Source of the DNA: Viridothelium virens
Lineage: Eukaryota > Ascomycota > Dothideomycetes > Trypetheliales > Trypetheliaceae
Length of the DNA: 64,000 nt
Direction: 5' to 3'
Assembly (NCBI GenBank): GCA_010094025.1
Contig: ML991786.1
Span: 310,001-374,000 of the forward strand
The position numbers and the translations under genes are program-made. The notes under the pieces are model-generated. The model was not told where the DNA came from. It ran no database searches and saw only the letters and a program-made list of their open reading frames with translations. Shown in pieces: positions 45,006-56,339 of this stretch (position 1 is the stretch's first letter; each line of letters begins with the position of its first letter).

Positions 45006-45296
45006 CTTGGCATATAGCTTGGCATATGCACCGGTGTAAGAGCAGATATATGTGCCTGACTTGCGTCTCTACGATCTGTTTATCGGGCGCACCAGCAATA
45101 GCCGATACCCAGGTAAATCGTGCTTGGCATTAGTAGTAATGCGCTTGGCACTGTAACGGATTAAATGAGAGGCCTTCCTTAGTATCCAACGGCCACTTAT
45201 AGTACATTTCTGGAAAACTGACCGTAAACGGAGAATATCGAGAGTCAAGAGGCCATTTTCTGAAACAGAGGGTGAGTGTCTTTTCTCCGTCTTGGC
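45006..45296 (-). promoter_or_regulatory. Cluster of five GCCAAG (PacC-like) sites upstream of the pectate lyase
   Basis: CTTGGC on the + strand, that is GCCAAG on the pectate lyase strand, occurs at 45006-45011, 45018-45023, 45123-45128, 45144-45149 and 45291-45296, all in one orientation, 330-620 nt upstream of the start codon. GCCARG is the core of the PacC site, and PacC drives pectate lyases at alkaline pH in some plant pathogens. One copy would be expected per ~4 kb per strand, so the density is unusual. Confidence 0.55.
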
Positions 45297-46483
45297 GAGC
45301 TGCAGATCAAGCTTGATGGTTGACGTCGCAAGCTCTGCCACAGCGCTTTGCACACAAAATCCTTCAATACTGCACCACAACTATCGCCAACTTCCTCAGA
45401 TAGGGGCTTTGAAAGTCGTTCTGAATACTGACATAGCTAGTATATCAAGCACATTCCATCGATGCCGCATCAATACTCTGAAAGAGGTTGGATAGAGATA
45501 AGATGATGTTGAGGTGTGGCGCATTATTCAGAGGTCTTGGGTGCGCGAAAGGGGTGCGGCGGAACCCCGCAACGACGCTGTATGTAGTGGCGCGCACGGC
45601 ACGGAGGTCAACGGCTCACACGGCTTCAGTTTCTCAGGTGCGAAAAAGCACTGAACTAGTATTAAATAAGACTGCGACGATTGTTAAAAAAAAAAAACTA
45701 CTTCATGTGCAACAATGATTCTGTGTCGTTGGCCCATTCGCAGATTCCGCGCGAAACTTTGGCAATAGGACAGTGCCGCCTAGCCAATGCCACTCGAACC
45801 TCAAGAATGAATCCTCCAAGGAACTCAACTTCAATCAAGTACGGAATCCCCTTCACGATGCCAGTGGAAGCGGGAGCGCGGCATGGGCAACCTTCATACG
45901 ACCCAATCCAGGGCATTCATGCATCCGCCATCCCCTCTTCGCTGTAGAGCGGAAACGCCTGCATAATCCGGAGCGGACCGAGGGCAAGCTGGATGGCAGC
46001 GTCACGTTGACGCTGACAATAGGGCTGACGAAATTGATCCGTCCATGGCTGCGGGTACGACGGGAGGGTACGAGGGTACATTGGCATGGGGGTGGGTGAT
46101 GGGTGTGCTGCATCATCCCAAGCCTCTCGAATTTTGCAGTCCCAGCCACCACAGCTGGGAAGGCGACCAACATCAATCCCAGACTTGACATTGCGTCAAT
46201 CTGCTGCCCTGCCAAACTTCCTCCTCTTCACCTTCTTTCTCCATCAAGAGGTCGTTCATTTTCCTTGTTCATTTGGGCACGGCGGGAGTTTTGTTGCTCG
46301 GCGAATCGCATCACCAATTATTCTCAGCTTAACTAAAGCTATTCGACTCCAACCATCGACAACCTCCGAGCTCGCGCCCCACCAACCACAACCACAAACT
46401 TCACCAGCAGACTGGCATACAGGCACAAATAATTTCTGTGCGCAATCTACATTGAGGCAAAAGGCCTCTATTTCTCCAGCGCA

Positions 46484-47413
46484 ATGCCTCCAATAATTCC
46501 TCCGCGGACCAACGCGAATGCGCCACTCCCCCACGTCCTCTCAGAGCTCGCATCGGACCTGACGAAGCGATACACCATAATACGCACCACACCACCAGCT
46601 CCGCAATACGCCTACCTCAACTCCGTCTACGACTTACCATCCTACGTTTTCACTCGAACACTCGATCACATCCATGCCCTCGCCCGCCGAATACCCTGGT
46701 CCCACCCCTCCGCATCCTCCGCGCCCTCCTCCAGCAGCTCCCTCTCGTCCTCATCTTCTCTCGCCTCCTCCACCCCCCACCTCCATCCCCGCCAACAACC
46801 CGAAATCGCCATCCCCACCGTCTACTCCGGGCTCAACTCCGGGCCCGCCCCCGGCGCCGTCGTCGGGATCGTGCTCGGCAGCGTCGTCGGCTTCATCCTC
46901 ATCGTCTGGCTCCTGATCTTCCTGTCACAAAACCAGCGGGCGAGCATCGAGGGGGAGTCCGTGTACATCGAGTCGCGACGGCACCGGTCGCGCTCGCCGC
47001 CGCGGTCGCGCTCGTCGCGGCATACGCGGCGCAGTCGGCGGACGACGGAGGTGCGCGAGGTGAGCCGGAGTCCGCGGAGTGAGCGGGTGGTGGTGGAGGA
47101 GACGCGGAGGACGAGAGAGGTCAGTCGCGAGAGGGAGGCGCCGCCGGCGCCGCCGGTGGTGGTGCGCGAGACGGTGAGGGAGCCGCCGGTGATTGTGAGG
47201 GAGGAGAGGAGGGAGGAGAGGAGGGTGGAGGGCGATGATATCATTGAGGTTATGGAGGAGCAGAGCGATATTACGCCTGAGCCTGCCCCGCCGAGACGGA
47301 AGAGCAGTAATCGGAGGAGTAGTGGGTATAGGTCGGTGGACCCGAATCAGTATGGGGGTGGGGATTATTCGCAGCGGGATGTGTATGGTGGGAGTCGGGG
47401 GTCGAGGAGGTAA
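46484..47413 (+). CDS. Single-pass membrane protein with Ser-rich ectodomain and Arg-rich tail
   Basis: A single exon of 309 residues. There is no classical N-terminal signal. Residues ~80-115 are Ser-rich; one hydrophobic helix (about 125-146, GAVVGIVLGSVVGFILIVWL plus LIFL) with GxxxG-like spacing crosses the membrane. The tail is rich in Arg/Ser/Glu (RRHRSRSPPRSRSSRHTRRSRR, split by charged repeats) with PPVVVRETVREPPVIVREE, an acidic DDIIEVMEE and a final Gly/Tyr/Arg segment. This plan is common among uncharacterised ascomycete membrane proteins of sensor-like shape (Ser-rich outside, charged inside), but no WSC or other known domain is present. GC content rises steeply across the tail. 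Confidence 0.78.
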   Translation: MPPIIPPRTNANAPLPHVLSELASDLTKRYTIIRTTPPAPQYAYLNSVYDLPSYVFTRTLDHIHALARRIPWSHPSASSAPSSSSSLSSSSSLASSTPHLHPRQQPEIAIPTVYSGLNSGPAPGAVVGIVLGSVVGFILIVWLLIFLSQNQRASIEGESVYIESRRHRSRSPPRSRSSRHTRRSRRTTEVREVSRSPRSERVVVEETRRTREVSREREAPPAPPVVVRETVREPPVIVREERREERRVEGDDIIEVMEEQSDITPEPAPPRRKSSNRRSSGYRSVDPNQYGGGDYSQRDVYGGSRGSRR

Positions 47414-48280
47414 ATTAGCCCCCCCTCTTTCTTTTTGCCTTCCCGGCCTGGTCATGTGTACGGGCTTGACCGACCTGCCTGAGTCTCTGCTCGGGGATTG
47501 TTGGGGATTGCCAGAGCAGAATAGCGGGCTAATACGATGTTTGCAGCAGATATTGATGAGTTGATCTAAACGAATCAATCTCACGTTCTCGCTATATCGA
47601 CGCTATTCGTCCTTCGCTGTTTTTGCTTCGGGATTTTGGCCACTTTTCCTGCAAATTCGATCTCACATATTTTACTGGTATCGGGTCGGCAGCTTTGCAT
47701 TGCGGCTGTATTCTTTGATACCATCTGCCTTCACACTTGTGCACGGTTCTGGCGTTTATGCTTCAGCACCAACGGTGTTTTTGGGCTGTGCTGGGGTTTA
47801 TTTCTGGGAAGACTCTGAATGGAGCTGAAGATGCTAAGATTCTAGGCCGCAGAGGGTATTGGCTCAGGGAGATCTGGGTCGTGTGGGTGGTGTGCAGCGT
47901 AGCTAGCATTTTTGGGAAATGAAGATTCATCTCCACCGCTATGTGAGAGAGGGAAGGAATAGTAGATTAATCGGCGCTGGAATTTGAGCAAGGCTGGCAC
48001 CGATTGACTTGCCATGGATATTGTCAATGTGCATTCTAGTGTAGATAGCCCCTGTATACAAGGTGGATTGGATCTGTATATCGAGTCAATATTGTCATTG
48101 TACTATGAAATCCAGCATGCTAACTAGTGAGCAACCTTTCGATTGAGCCAAACGCCAGTGGGTATCTTGTAACCAGCTGATCCTGTGGGCTTCTAGCACC
48201 TCAAAGACACCTAAGGAAATGTTCGTCCCATGCCCATGGGGGTCACTCCAAACGCCCGTCATCAGAATGACACGGAACCC
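47414..48280. other. Convergent 3' regions
   Basis: 867 nt between converging stop codons; nothing recognised. Confidence 0.5.
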
Positions 48281-49920
48281 TCAGATTAATTTCAATGGAA
48301 CCCGGTGTGTTCCCCGAGTAAAGTTCTTCATCGCTCTGCCTTTGTTGTCCCTATGCTGGAGCCTGCGAAATGCCTCTTGCACATGTCTTGGCTGCACCGG
48401 CGTCCTCGCCTCCTCAGGTGGATCAAAGAGCCCGCTCTCCCTCTTGCGCTTCCTACTCTCCTCCTTCTCGCCCCCTTCCCCCGTTCCCTGGCCAATATCC
48501 TTGCGCCATTGATCCTCTGACTCTTTGACTTTGAGTGCCTCCTCCGTAAGCGTCTGCACAATCTCGAACGTCAAGAAACCTAGAATATCGACAATGTCGT
48601 CGTTCGGTTTGCTGTCTGTCACGATGCCGAACCCGGCCCACTCACGGAATCGCTTGCCCTTTCGGAAGGTAAAAGATGCTTGGCGGCAGTCGGACCAGTG
48701 CACGTACTCCTCACGCGTCATGTTCTTGGTGCGTTCATCCGCGTTCTTGAGGCGTTGTAGCGTCGCGAAGTTCATCTCCTCTTCCTCCTCGTCTTCCTCG
48801 TCATCACGCTCGGGGACCTGTTCAGCATAAAGAGACGCAACTTCCCACGGCAATCCGACCTTTGCCTTCTTGTTCGCAGCACCACTTTTCTTGGCAGCGT
48901 CGCCGGGCATATTCGGACCACCAGGACCAGGACCAGCGCCTGCAACGAGAGAAGGATCGTCGATGTCGGCAGCATCGGCACCACCGCCTTTGTCGTCCGA
49001 ATCTTTAACATTCTTACGGACATCTTTCCAGGAGAGAAAAGTGCGAAGGCGGGAGACTTTGGCTTTGTCGTGGCGGATGAGGAAGATGAGATCATCGGTG
49101 GAAATGCTGCGGACACCACGGCGGGCTGCAGTCGAAGTTGCCTGACTCAACTGAGATAGTTTAGTCAGCATGGGGAGGTGATCTTGAGTAAGACGCAAAG
49201 TTGAAAGTGACAAAACTTTGCTTGGACTCACCATTTCGATCACTTGTTGTTGAACAATGCCTTCAATCATAGTAGTGGTCTCTACCGACGGCTCGCCGGT
49301 CTCACCCGAAACAAACATCATCTGTTGAACCTCTTCGATTAGCCTGACCTTAGTACCAACGATGACTCTATCTTCATCATAGAGTGGGTGCAGTTCATCA
49401 ATCCAAGAGGGACCATTGCCGAAAATACCAATAGGCGTATCCATTTTGAGACGGAGATAAGAGAGAAAAGCTCCATAGGAGACCCTTTGATGAGTGGACA
49501 TTGTATGTATGCAGTGCAGTGGAGAATTGTGCATTCATGCTTGTGAGGGAAGTTGTTGAAATTTGACCATCACCAAGGTGGAAACCCCTCACAACGTAAA
49601 TAAACAAAGAGCAAACATAGAAATCAAGTTCACGCCAATGCTCACGCAGTGTTAAAGTTTGTCACGTTTTGGGTTATGTATGAATCTGAGTAGGATGATC
49701 AAGGAACATGCTGCCACCAATAATGCCTACGTCATCCTCTGAAGAGCCAAAGAAACTGCTGCGACAGCCGAGATTTTTTGAAAAACTGCATTATCGCACG
49801 AGGTGTATTTGGAAATGTTCCCCACAATATCTCTTGCGTATTGAAAATAGGTGAGGAAATGGTGTGACTGACCTGCTGGATCTCCGTCCTGTACTTGACT
49901 GTCTTATCCTTCTCCGCCAT
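48281..49920 (-). CDS. SPT3: SAGA complex subunit Spt3
   Basis: Histone-fold protein of the SAGA coactivator that helps load TBP on promoters. Exons 49920-49873, 49321-49232 and 49150-48281 give 335 residues, the normal length. The N-terminus [16 protein letters not shown] joins [16 protein letters not shown], then [12 protein letters not shown], and then the second histone-fold part with [20 protein letters not shown] and [19 protein letters not shown]. Further on are [32 protein letters not shown] and [10 protein letters not shown], all Spt3-typical. Intron 1 is 551 nt, ten times the local norm, with good ends (CAG|gtcagt, caacag|ATG); intron 2 is 81 nt. The frame reading upstream of 49321 toward 49534 is intron. 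Divergent from DPH5. Confidence 0.93.
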
Positions 49921-50232
49921 CTTAGAGATTCTGACCAAAAGATAGTACAAAAACCTAGCAATACGAAGCAGCGAAGGATGTCCAACGAGAAAGTAGCGAA
50001 GGTGGTACAGTGATAGAACAATAGGTAGTTATAGGTGTACTATACAAAGGAAGGTCGGTGGTTCATGGAGCTGGAAAACGGCCAACACGGCCTCACGCTG
50101 GCGCGCCACTGAAACCAGCCCTACCCGCCACCTGACCCACCGACTAACACACTCAAAGGACAAATTCCAGTGACATTCTCCAAGTAGCTCGGCTCCTGTT
50201 TTATCGGCATTGAGCACATGAAGGCCGCCAAC
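49921..50232. promoter_or_regulatory. Bidirectional promoter SPT3 / DPH5
   Basis: About 300 nt between divergent starts; no clear TATA box. It includes a possible in-frame upstream ATG for DPH5 at 50218. Confidence 0.55.
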
Positions 50233-51163
50233 ATGCTTTACATCGTAGGCTTGGGTCTTGCCGACGAGAAAGATGTGACCGTCAAAGGGTTAGAAATCAT
50301 CAGAAAAGCTTCGCGAATTTATCTCGAAGCTTACACGGCTATCCTTCCAGTAGACAAGGAACGATTGGTAACGTTTCTCCTCCGTACCGCATTTTGTTAC
50401 GCGATTTCATTATTGACGCAATGCCACCCAACAGTAGGAGGCCTACTATGACCGACCCATCACCATCGCGGACCGCGAAATGGTCGAATCAAGTAGCGAC
50501 ACCATCCTAGAAAATGCCGACAAGGAAGATGTCGCCTTCCTCGTCGTTGGCGATCCCTTCAGCGCAACGACTCATACCGACCTCCTCCTTCGCGCCCGCA
50601 AGCTCTCTATCCCGACACAGAGTATACCCAATGCCTCTATCCTGACTGCTGTTGGAGCTACAGGCCTTAGCCTATATACGTTTGGGCAGACAGTATCAAT
50701 TGTGTTCTTTACAGATGATTGGCGACCGAGCTCGTTCTATGACAAGATTGCGGAGAATGCATCTCTAGGATTGCATACACTCCTGCTGTTGGACATCAAA
50801 GTCAAAGAGCCGAACCTGCAGCAGTTGGCAAGGGGCAAGATTGTGTATGAGCCCCCACGGTATATGACAGTCGCTCAATGCTGTATACAGCTGCTTGAAG
50901 TTGAGGAAGAGCGGAAACAAGGGATATGCGCAGCAGAGAAGCTTGCCGTAGGAATTGCACGGGCTGGAGGAGGTGAGGCTCAGAAGATTGTAGCAGGGAC
51001 CCTGGAAGAACTAGCAAAGGCAGATCTAGGAAAGCCATTACACAGTGTGGCTCTCTGTGGGCATCGAATGCATGAGATGGAATGGGAATTTGTAAGAGAG
51101 TATGCTGTGGACCAAGGCAAGTTTGACGAAATATGGAAGAGAGAGTACGCAAGGAAAGGATGA
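50233..51163 (+). CDS. DPH5: Diphthine methyl ester synthase Dph5
   Basis: SAM-dependent methyltransferase that tetramethylates the modified histidine of eEF2 during diphthamide synthesis in the cytosol. Exons 50233-50367 and 50438-51163 (70-nt intron, donor gtaacg, acceptor cagtag) give 286 residues; yeast Dph5 has 300. The start is set at [20 protein letters not shown] because family members begin there and it has an A at -3; an in-frame ATG at 50218 would add MKAAN. SAM-site segments: [38 protein letters not shown]-terminal markers include YEPPRYMTV and [19 protein letters not shown]. The intron join [19 protein letters not shown] restores the conserved acidic loop. Confidence 0.95.
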
Positions 51164-51892
51164 ACAAGTCACGCAGCATATGGAGGCGGACACTCTCAAC
51201 TGGCTTGAACAGATGCAAGTCTCAGCATACCTATACCTGGTCCCAAGCCCATAGTCTCTACCTCTACGCTCTTGTTCCGTTCTCGAAGGCGGAGGGGATT
51301 CGGGAAGAGGTTAGAGGACGAACATCTCGTCTCATCACTCTACAGGAGTTTATTAGAATTGAGTATTGAAGTCCCAATCTAGCTAGCCGTCAGCAATAGC
51401 TCCGGCTATGATATAAATAAACCATGCTACATTATTACCTATGGTCGAAGATTCAGTGGCACTCGAGGGGTCTAGGGGGTTACTGAGTGGGTGAATTCTC
51501 CCCACTTTCCCGAAGCCATCAGCTCCGGACATCATCCCCACAACACCAACTCCGGCGTCGTGCCACGCGTGCTTTTGGACAACTTTGCCCTTCGGACAAG
51601 GCTATGTCCCGATATCCGATACCATTTTGCATAGAACTAGCGTCCACATATAGATCGGGCGGATCTCATGGCCACCATGTGGTCGAACCTGTCACCCAAT
51701 GCGTGATGATGCGATGACGGGTGGCCGACTAGGAACGGATCGAAAACGCGTATCCGTTTGCACGAGGGACGATAAAATGGCCTCCTGTCCTTCTGCTGAC
51801 TTGTGCGCTGTTGGTGCTTCCTTTCCCTCCGTCTTCTCCTTCACTTTTCCCAAGCTTCCGTATTTTCTTGGTCCTTCAATCTACCTGTCATC
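51164..51892. other. Intergenic: DPH5 3' region and promoter of the Ayg1-like gene
   Basis: 729 nt between two genes in the same direction; no gene or clear TATA seen. The last ~80 nt is pyrimidine-rich leader. Confidence 0.5.
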
Positions 51893-53382
51893 ATGGCTGC
51901 TCCTAGAGGCAAGTACTTTATCCAGGACAAGCTCAAAACTCCTGCTGCGCATCATACATCTTATCAGCAGCTGTGGGAGACGAAATGGAAGAAGCCGGTG
52001 AGTGATAGCGCAACCGAGTCAATGCCATTTGCTCAACTCACCAAACTCATCAGTGCGAAATGGGCGTCTATCCGTTCATGTTCGCGTCAATCAAGGACTT
52101 CGAGCCCATTGTAGAGTCTATAATCAAGGTCTATCAGCTCAAACTTCTTCACTCAACACAACAATTCTGAATTCGCATAGAAAGGCTTGAAAGAACCATA
52201 CGACTGGGATGAATATGCCCAAATGTACTTTCCCAAGGCCGAAGAGCTTGTGGGAAGAGCAGAGGAAGCAGAAAAAGCGAGCGAAAAGGAGAAAGCTGAG
52301 GAGCTTTACCTGTACGTCCAACATGCTCGAGACTGGGCCACAATCTATCTCTAATACCGAACAGGCGAGCTTCGGCCGTATACCGCATCTCCCGCTTCCC
52401 AGCACCACGATCAGAAAAGCAGCGCCACGCCTGGGAAGAAGGCAAGAAAGCCGCCCGAAAAGGCCTTGCGTAAGCTTTCCCTCCGACCCAATGTTCTCCA
52501 TCAAGCAAGCATCTAACCTCCCTCTCCCTCCCTCGCAGCCTCCGCGCCCACCCCATCCACGAAGTCCTCGTCCCCCACACCCACGCCACCTCCGGCGAAG
52601 GCGCCCACATCCCCATCTTCTACCACCTCCCCTCCACCGCGTCCGCCTCCTCGCCCGCGCCCCTCCTGATCATCATGACAGGACTCGACGGCTACCGGAC
52701 CGAGCTCGCGGTGTGGATCGAAGGGTGGCGCCAACTCGGCGTCGCCGCGCTCGTCGTCGAGATCCCGGGCACCGGCGACTCGCCCGCGCTCGCCAACGAC
52801 CCGACGTCGCCCGAGCGCCAGTGGAGCAGCCTGCTGGACTGGGTCGGGCAGCAGGAGGCGGTCGACCAGAAGAGGGTTGCGGTGTGGGCGTTTAGTACGG
52901 GCGGGTACTATGCGATTCGGCTGGCGCATACGCACCCGGAGCGGTTGGCGGGCGTGGTGGCGTTGGGGGGTGGGTGTCATCATATGTTTGATGGGGAGTG
53001 GTTGGATGAGGTGAACCATTTGGAGTATCCGTTTGATCTGGCGACGACACTGGCGTATAAGTTTGGGTATGGGAGTGACTTGGAGGCGTTTAAGCGGGAG
53101 GCCAAGAAGTTTAGCTTGTTGGAGGATGGGACGTTGGATCGGCCGAAGTGTGCGCGCTTGCTGCTGGTGAATGGGACTGAGGATGAGATCTTCCCCGTGG
53201 ATGATTATTATCTCGCGTTGCAGCATGGGCCGGTGAAGGAGGCAAGGTTCGTGCCTGAGAGGAAGCATATGGGGGAGCCGGAGAGCTTCTTCATCATTTT
53301 GGAGTGGCTGTATAAGCTGTTTGGGATCCAAGGAAATGCGGGCCAACAGATGAGCACGATACCGTCAAGGCCGAAATATTGA
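51893..53382 (+). CDS. Ayg1-like alpha/beta hydrolase
   Basis: Five exons (51893-51997, 52054-52128, 52181-52311, 52365-52469, 52539-53382) give 419 residues; A. fumigatus Ayg1, which shortens a heptaketide naphthopyrone for DHN melanin, has about 406. The N-terminal helical lid region (YFIQDKLKTP, YPFMFASIKDFEPIVESIIK, YDWDEYAQMYFPKAEELVG) and oxyanion area (TGLDGYRTEL, EIPGTGDSP) match that family. The inferred triad is Ser258 (WAFSTGGYYA, where GxSxG reads AxSxG), Asp354 (GTEDEIFP) and His382 (ERKHMGEPES), close to Ayg1 Ser257/Asp352/His380. No polyketide synthase or melanin gene is nearby, so the substrate is unknown. GC content is high in exon 5. Confidence 0.88.
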
Positions 53383-53693
53383 GTTTGGATGGGATCGGAC
53401 ACTCTAAAAGAGTTGGGGATCTACTTACCTATATTGATATGAAAAACGCGCAGATCTGGTGACGGACGTATGAGCGGGGGGCCTGCATGATCCTCAAGAT
53501 AGTGGGTCTTGTGTGAAACTCTAGTTTCTGTCTATCATAAAGTCATGGTATACACGTTTTGGGGATTGCCGCGAAGAACTTCCCTTCTACAACCCCTCGA
53601 TTGTACATTGTTTCCCCTGCGACAAGGTTCCTGCCCTTCTCATTGTCTTTTCTGTCCTGTACAGCTTTCAACCAAGATCTCTTCGCTTCTATC
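53383..53693. other. Convergent 3' regions
   Basis: 311 nt between the Ayg1-like gene and hexokinase stops; nothing seen. Confidence 0.5.
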
Positions 53694-55507
53694 CTAGGCT
53701 TTCTTCATCTCTTCCGTCTCCTTTCTTTTCTCCTCTGCCGCCTCCTTCAACGCCTTTTCGTCCTTTATTCCTGCCAAATTCCCTTCCTGCACCCGCTTCA
53801 ATGTCAACGCTGCGACCAAGGCCGCCCCGACACCGCTGCCATCCTCAGCAGCCAACACTTCGATAGGATCCTTACGCTTCCATTTCCCATCTTCAGCAGT
53901 GTCCCAGTCGAGGATTTCTCGCAGTGCGCGCGCTTGGCGTTGCTGGGAGGTGGTCACATTAGCACCGCTTTGAGTTAGGCGGGGGAACGAAGGTAATCCC
54001 ACATACCTTGAAGTTAGGATATTTGTTAAAGACACTTCCGTCAGCGCCAACGTGACAAGCCGACCAACCCTTCTTTGTGCATATTGCAGCGATGCCGCAG
54101 GCGGTGAGGCGTGCTGCGCGGATGCCAATGAGCTCGGCGAGTCGGCGGCAAAGCTCGAGTTCCGGTTTCTTGGCGTCAATGGAAAGGGTACGTTGGAAAA
54201 GCTCATGGGTTTCGGTCAAATTCTCGAAAGGGTCTCTATAGGGGAAGAGATGATTAGGCAATGACCTCTCAGATCCAGGAAAAATTTGGCTATAACTCAC
54301 TCTTCAATGGCGGACAGAAATGACGAATCGAGGGTATATGGCTTCCTCAGTTTACTCACGTCTTGGTCTTCGAAAATTTTAACGCCTTCATGGGTATGGA
54401 TATCGAGTAGGACGAGCCGAAAAAGCTCTCCAAGATAAAGACCTGCTATCATCTTCTCGTAGGATTGCTGGCCGGGCCGAGGTGACTCTTTGTCAATTAT
54501 CACATCGTATTGTGTACGTGGTAAGACGGCGTGTTTGTTGTCAAAGGCCCCCCATTCACAATTGATGATCATGGGCGTGTCTTTTCCAAGCTTCATGTGC
54601 GCTAACTTGCCAATCTCGCCACAGTGCTCCATGTATGCAGCATTGCAGCCTGTGCCAAAGATACATCCAATTCGCATGTCGGGATCGGTATATGCAGAGG
54701 CGATGAGCGTACCGGTAGTATCATTGGTTAATGCAGCAACTTTGATAGGCACATCCTGCGAAGATTAGCAGCAGCCAAGGACTAGATATCCACAATTTGC
54801 ACATACTCGCTCTTTTAGAGCCTCTTCGAACGGAGGAACGACGTCTTTACCCTCAACACCCTCGATATCGAAACCTTTGGTCCACCTCTGAAGTACACCA
54901 TGGTCGATGTATTCTTGTGTAGCCGGATACGAAAAGGTGAAGCCAAGGGGTAGTTTACCCAGGTTCTCGCCTTCGTGGTGGTACTCAATGAACTGTTGGA
55001 GGCAGTCCGCAATGTATCCCCACAACTCTTCACCTGTACCGGACTTGAGCTCCTCCGGCATCCGATATTTAGACTGAATGATTTCGAATTCGCCGTTCTC
55101 TTCTGTCAGTACGATTTCGCATACACGAAGATTGGTGCCCCCCATATCCAGGGCAAGGAAAGTACCCGTTTCGTCACCAGTGGGAAAGGCCATACACCAC
55201 GTAGGATTCATTGGAATATCACCTCCCTCTGGTGTGAGTCCTATCTTGTTTTAGACTCCACCCTTGTATGTTCGACACTCAGCATTTACCTTGGTAGAGC
55301 TCCGAAACGAATTGCTTGGTAATCTTCTTAAGGGTTTCCGTTGATATAGCGAAAGTGTCTTCGAGTCGAAGGATTTGCTCTCGAAGATCAGCGGGCATGT
55401 CCGTCATGGACCCTTTTCATATCGTCAATCTCGTTTTTTCTCACGACTGGATATAGTCATGGCTCACCCCTGCGAGACGGGCGTCTCCTTGGCGCGAGTC
55501 CCACCAT
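53694..55507 (-). CDS. Hexokinase (HxkA type)
   Basis: Phosphorylates glucose and fructose at the entry to glycolysis; fungal hexokinases also feed sugar sensing. Six exons (55507-55468, 55412-55290, 55240-54807, 54755-54301, 54235-54007, 53942-53694) with five introns of 49-64 nt give 509 residues. The start MVGLAPRRRPSRRG-SMTD matches the conserved hexokinase N-terminus. Key parts: phosphate-1 loop LALDMGGTNLRV, LGFTFSYPATQEYID, QRWTKGFDI, NDTTGTLIASAY, GTGCNAAY, and C-terminal HVGADGSVFNKYP, EDGSGVGAALVAAL. The order and TKGF/VEGKDVVP text favour HxkA rather than glucokinase. After GNLAGI comes a ~25-residue Lys/Glu helix (DEKALKEAAEEKRKETEEM) that is longer than usual. Confidence 0.94.
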
Positions 55508-56339
55508 CTTTGCGATCGTTACTTAAATGAGAGCCGCGTTTACTGAGTCGATACTATTCAAAGGAGAGGGTCGATAAGAAGTCGGGAGACGAAGATTGTA
55601 ATTCCTTTCTGCCTCACAGTTCAGCAGATCCTGGGTCAAACCGGCAAGCTAAAGCCAGGGGTCCTGTAAATCGACGAGGTCAGCATGTGTTCACAGTAGA
55701 CAGCCGAGGTAGCGTGGGATAAATACTGTGTAACTGCGGATAGGACGATCGAATAAAGATACATGAGATCTACAAGACCTTCGGTGAATATGAAGTGAAT
55801 CAGATGCGACGCGACCTCTTCAGCGGCTGGGCTGACCAACCCGTCTTAAATTGCTGATGAATACGGTAATGAGGGGCACGAATTGCCCCACCATGGCATG
55901 ACGAAAAAACAATTGAGGTTGCTCGGAAGAGGTGGAACATGAGGCAGACTGGTTGTGATGATGTTGGAACATACCTGACGCTGGGTCTACCTCAATTGAT
56001 TGCAATTGGAGGTTTGCGACAAAAGGTAAGGAGACAATCTAGATGGTTGGGCCTGCATTTATCTCTTTCAAGGGGTTGAAGGTTGCCTATACTCTAAGGA
56101 TCCATGCCCCTGTCTCCGTTCCGGCCTCTTCCACTTTCTCTTTCCCGAACCCGAATAACCTCGTCCGGGGTCTCTTACCCTCTTACTCCTTGTTGAGTAC
56201 TAGGTGGCATCTAGTGGCATGTCATTCTCAATTGACGCATGCTGAAGCGTTGAGCCCTCGCGGTGACCGAATTTCCTCTTTCTAATTCTGTGCCCCTTGG
56301 TCCCGCCAAGTTGATGGACGCTGACACCAGGCGCGAACC
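55508..56339. promoter_or_regulatory. Intergenic promoter region, hexokinase / DUF6314 gene
   Basis: 832 nt between divergent genes. No coding signal and no clear TATA box; short frames are unstructured. Confidence 0.5.

Larger units (their letters stand above)
44673..46483. promoter_or_regulatory. Intergenic: pectate lyase promoter and leader of the next gene
   Basis: 1.8 kb between divergent genes. The left third is the pectate lyase promoter (TATA and PacC-like sites listed separately). No gene is supported in 45.3-46.4 kb; open frames at 45773-46099 (+) and 45853-46215 (-) overlap each other and lack structure. A run of 12 A lies near 45690. Confidence 0.5.

Noticed and set aside
52513-53346. 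277-codon open frame antisense to the Ayg1-like gene
   Set aside because: A by-product of high GC at third positions in exon 5; the sense strand carries a complete hydrolase fold.
51893-53382. Melanin or polyketide gene cluster
   Set aside because: Only the Ayg1-like gene is present; neighbours are DPH5 and hexokinase.
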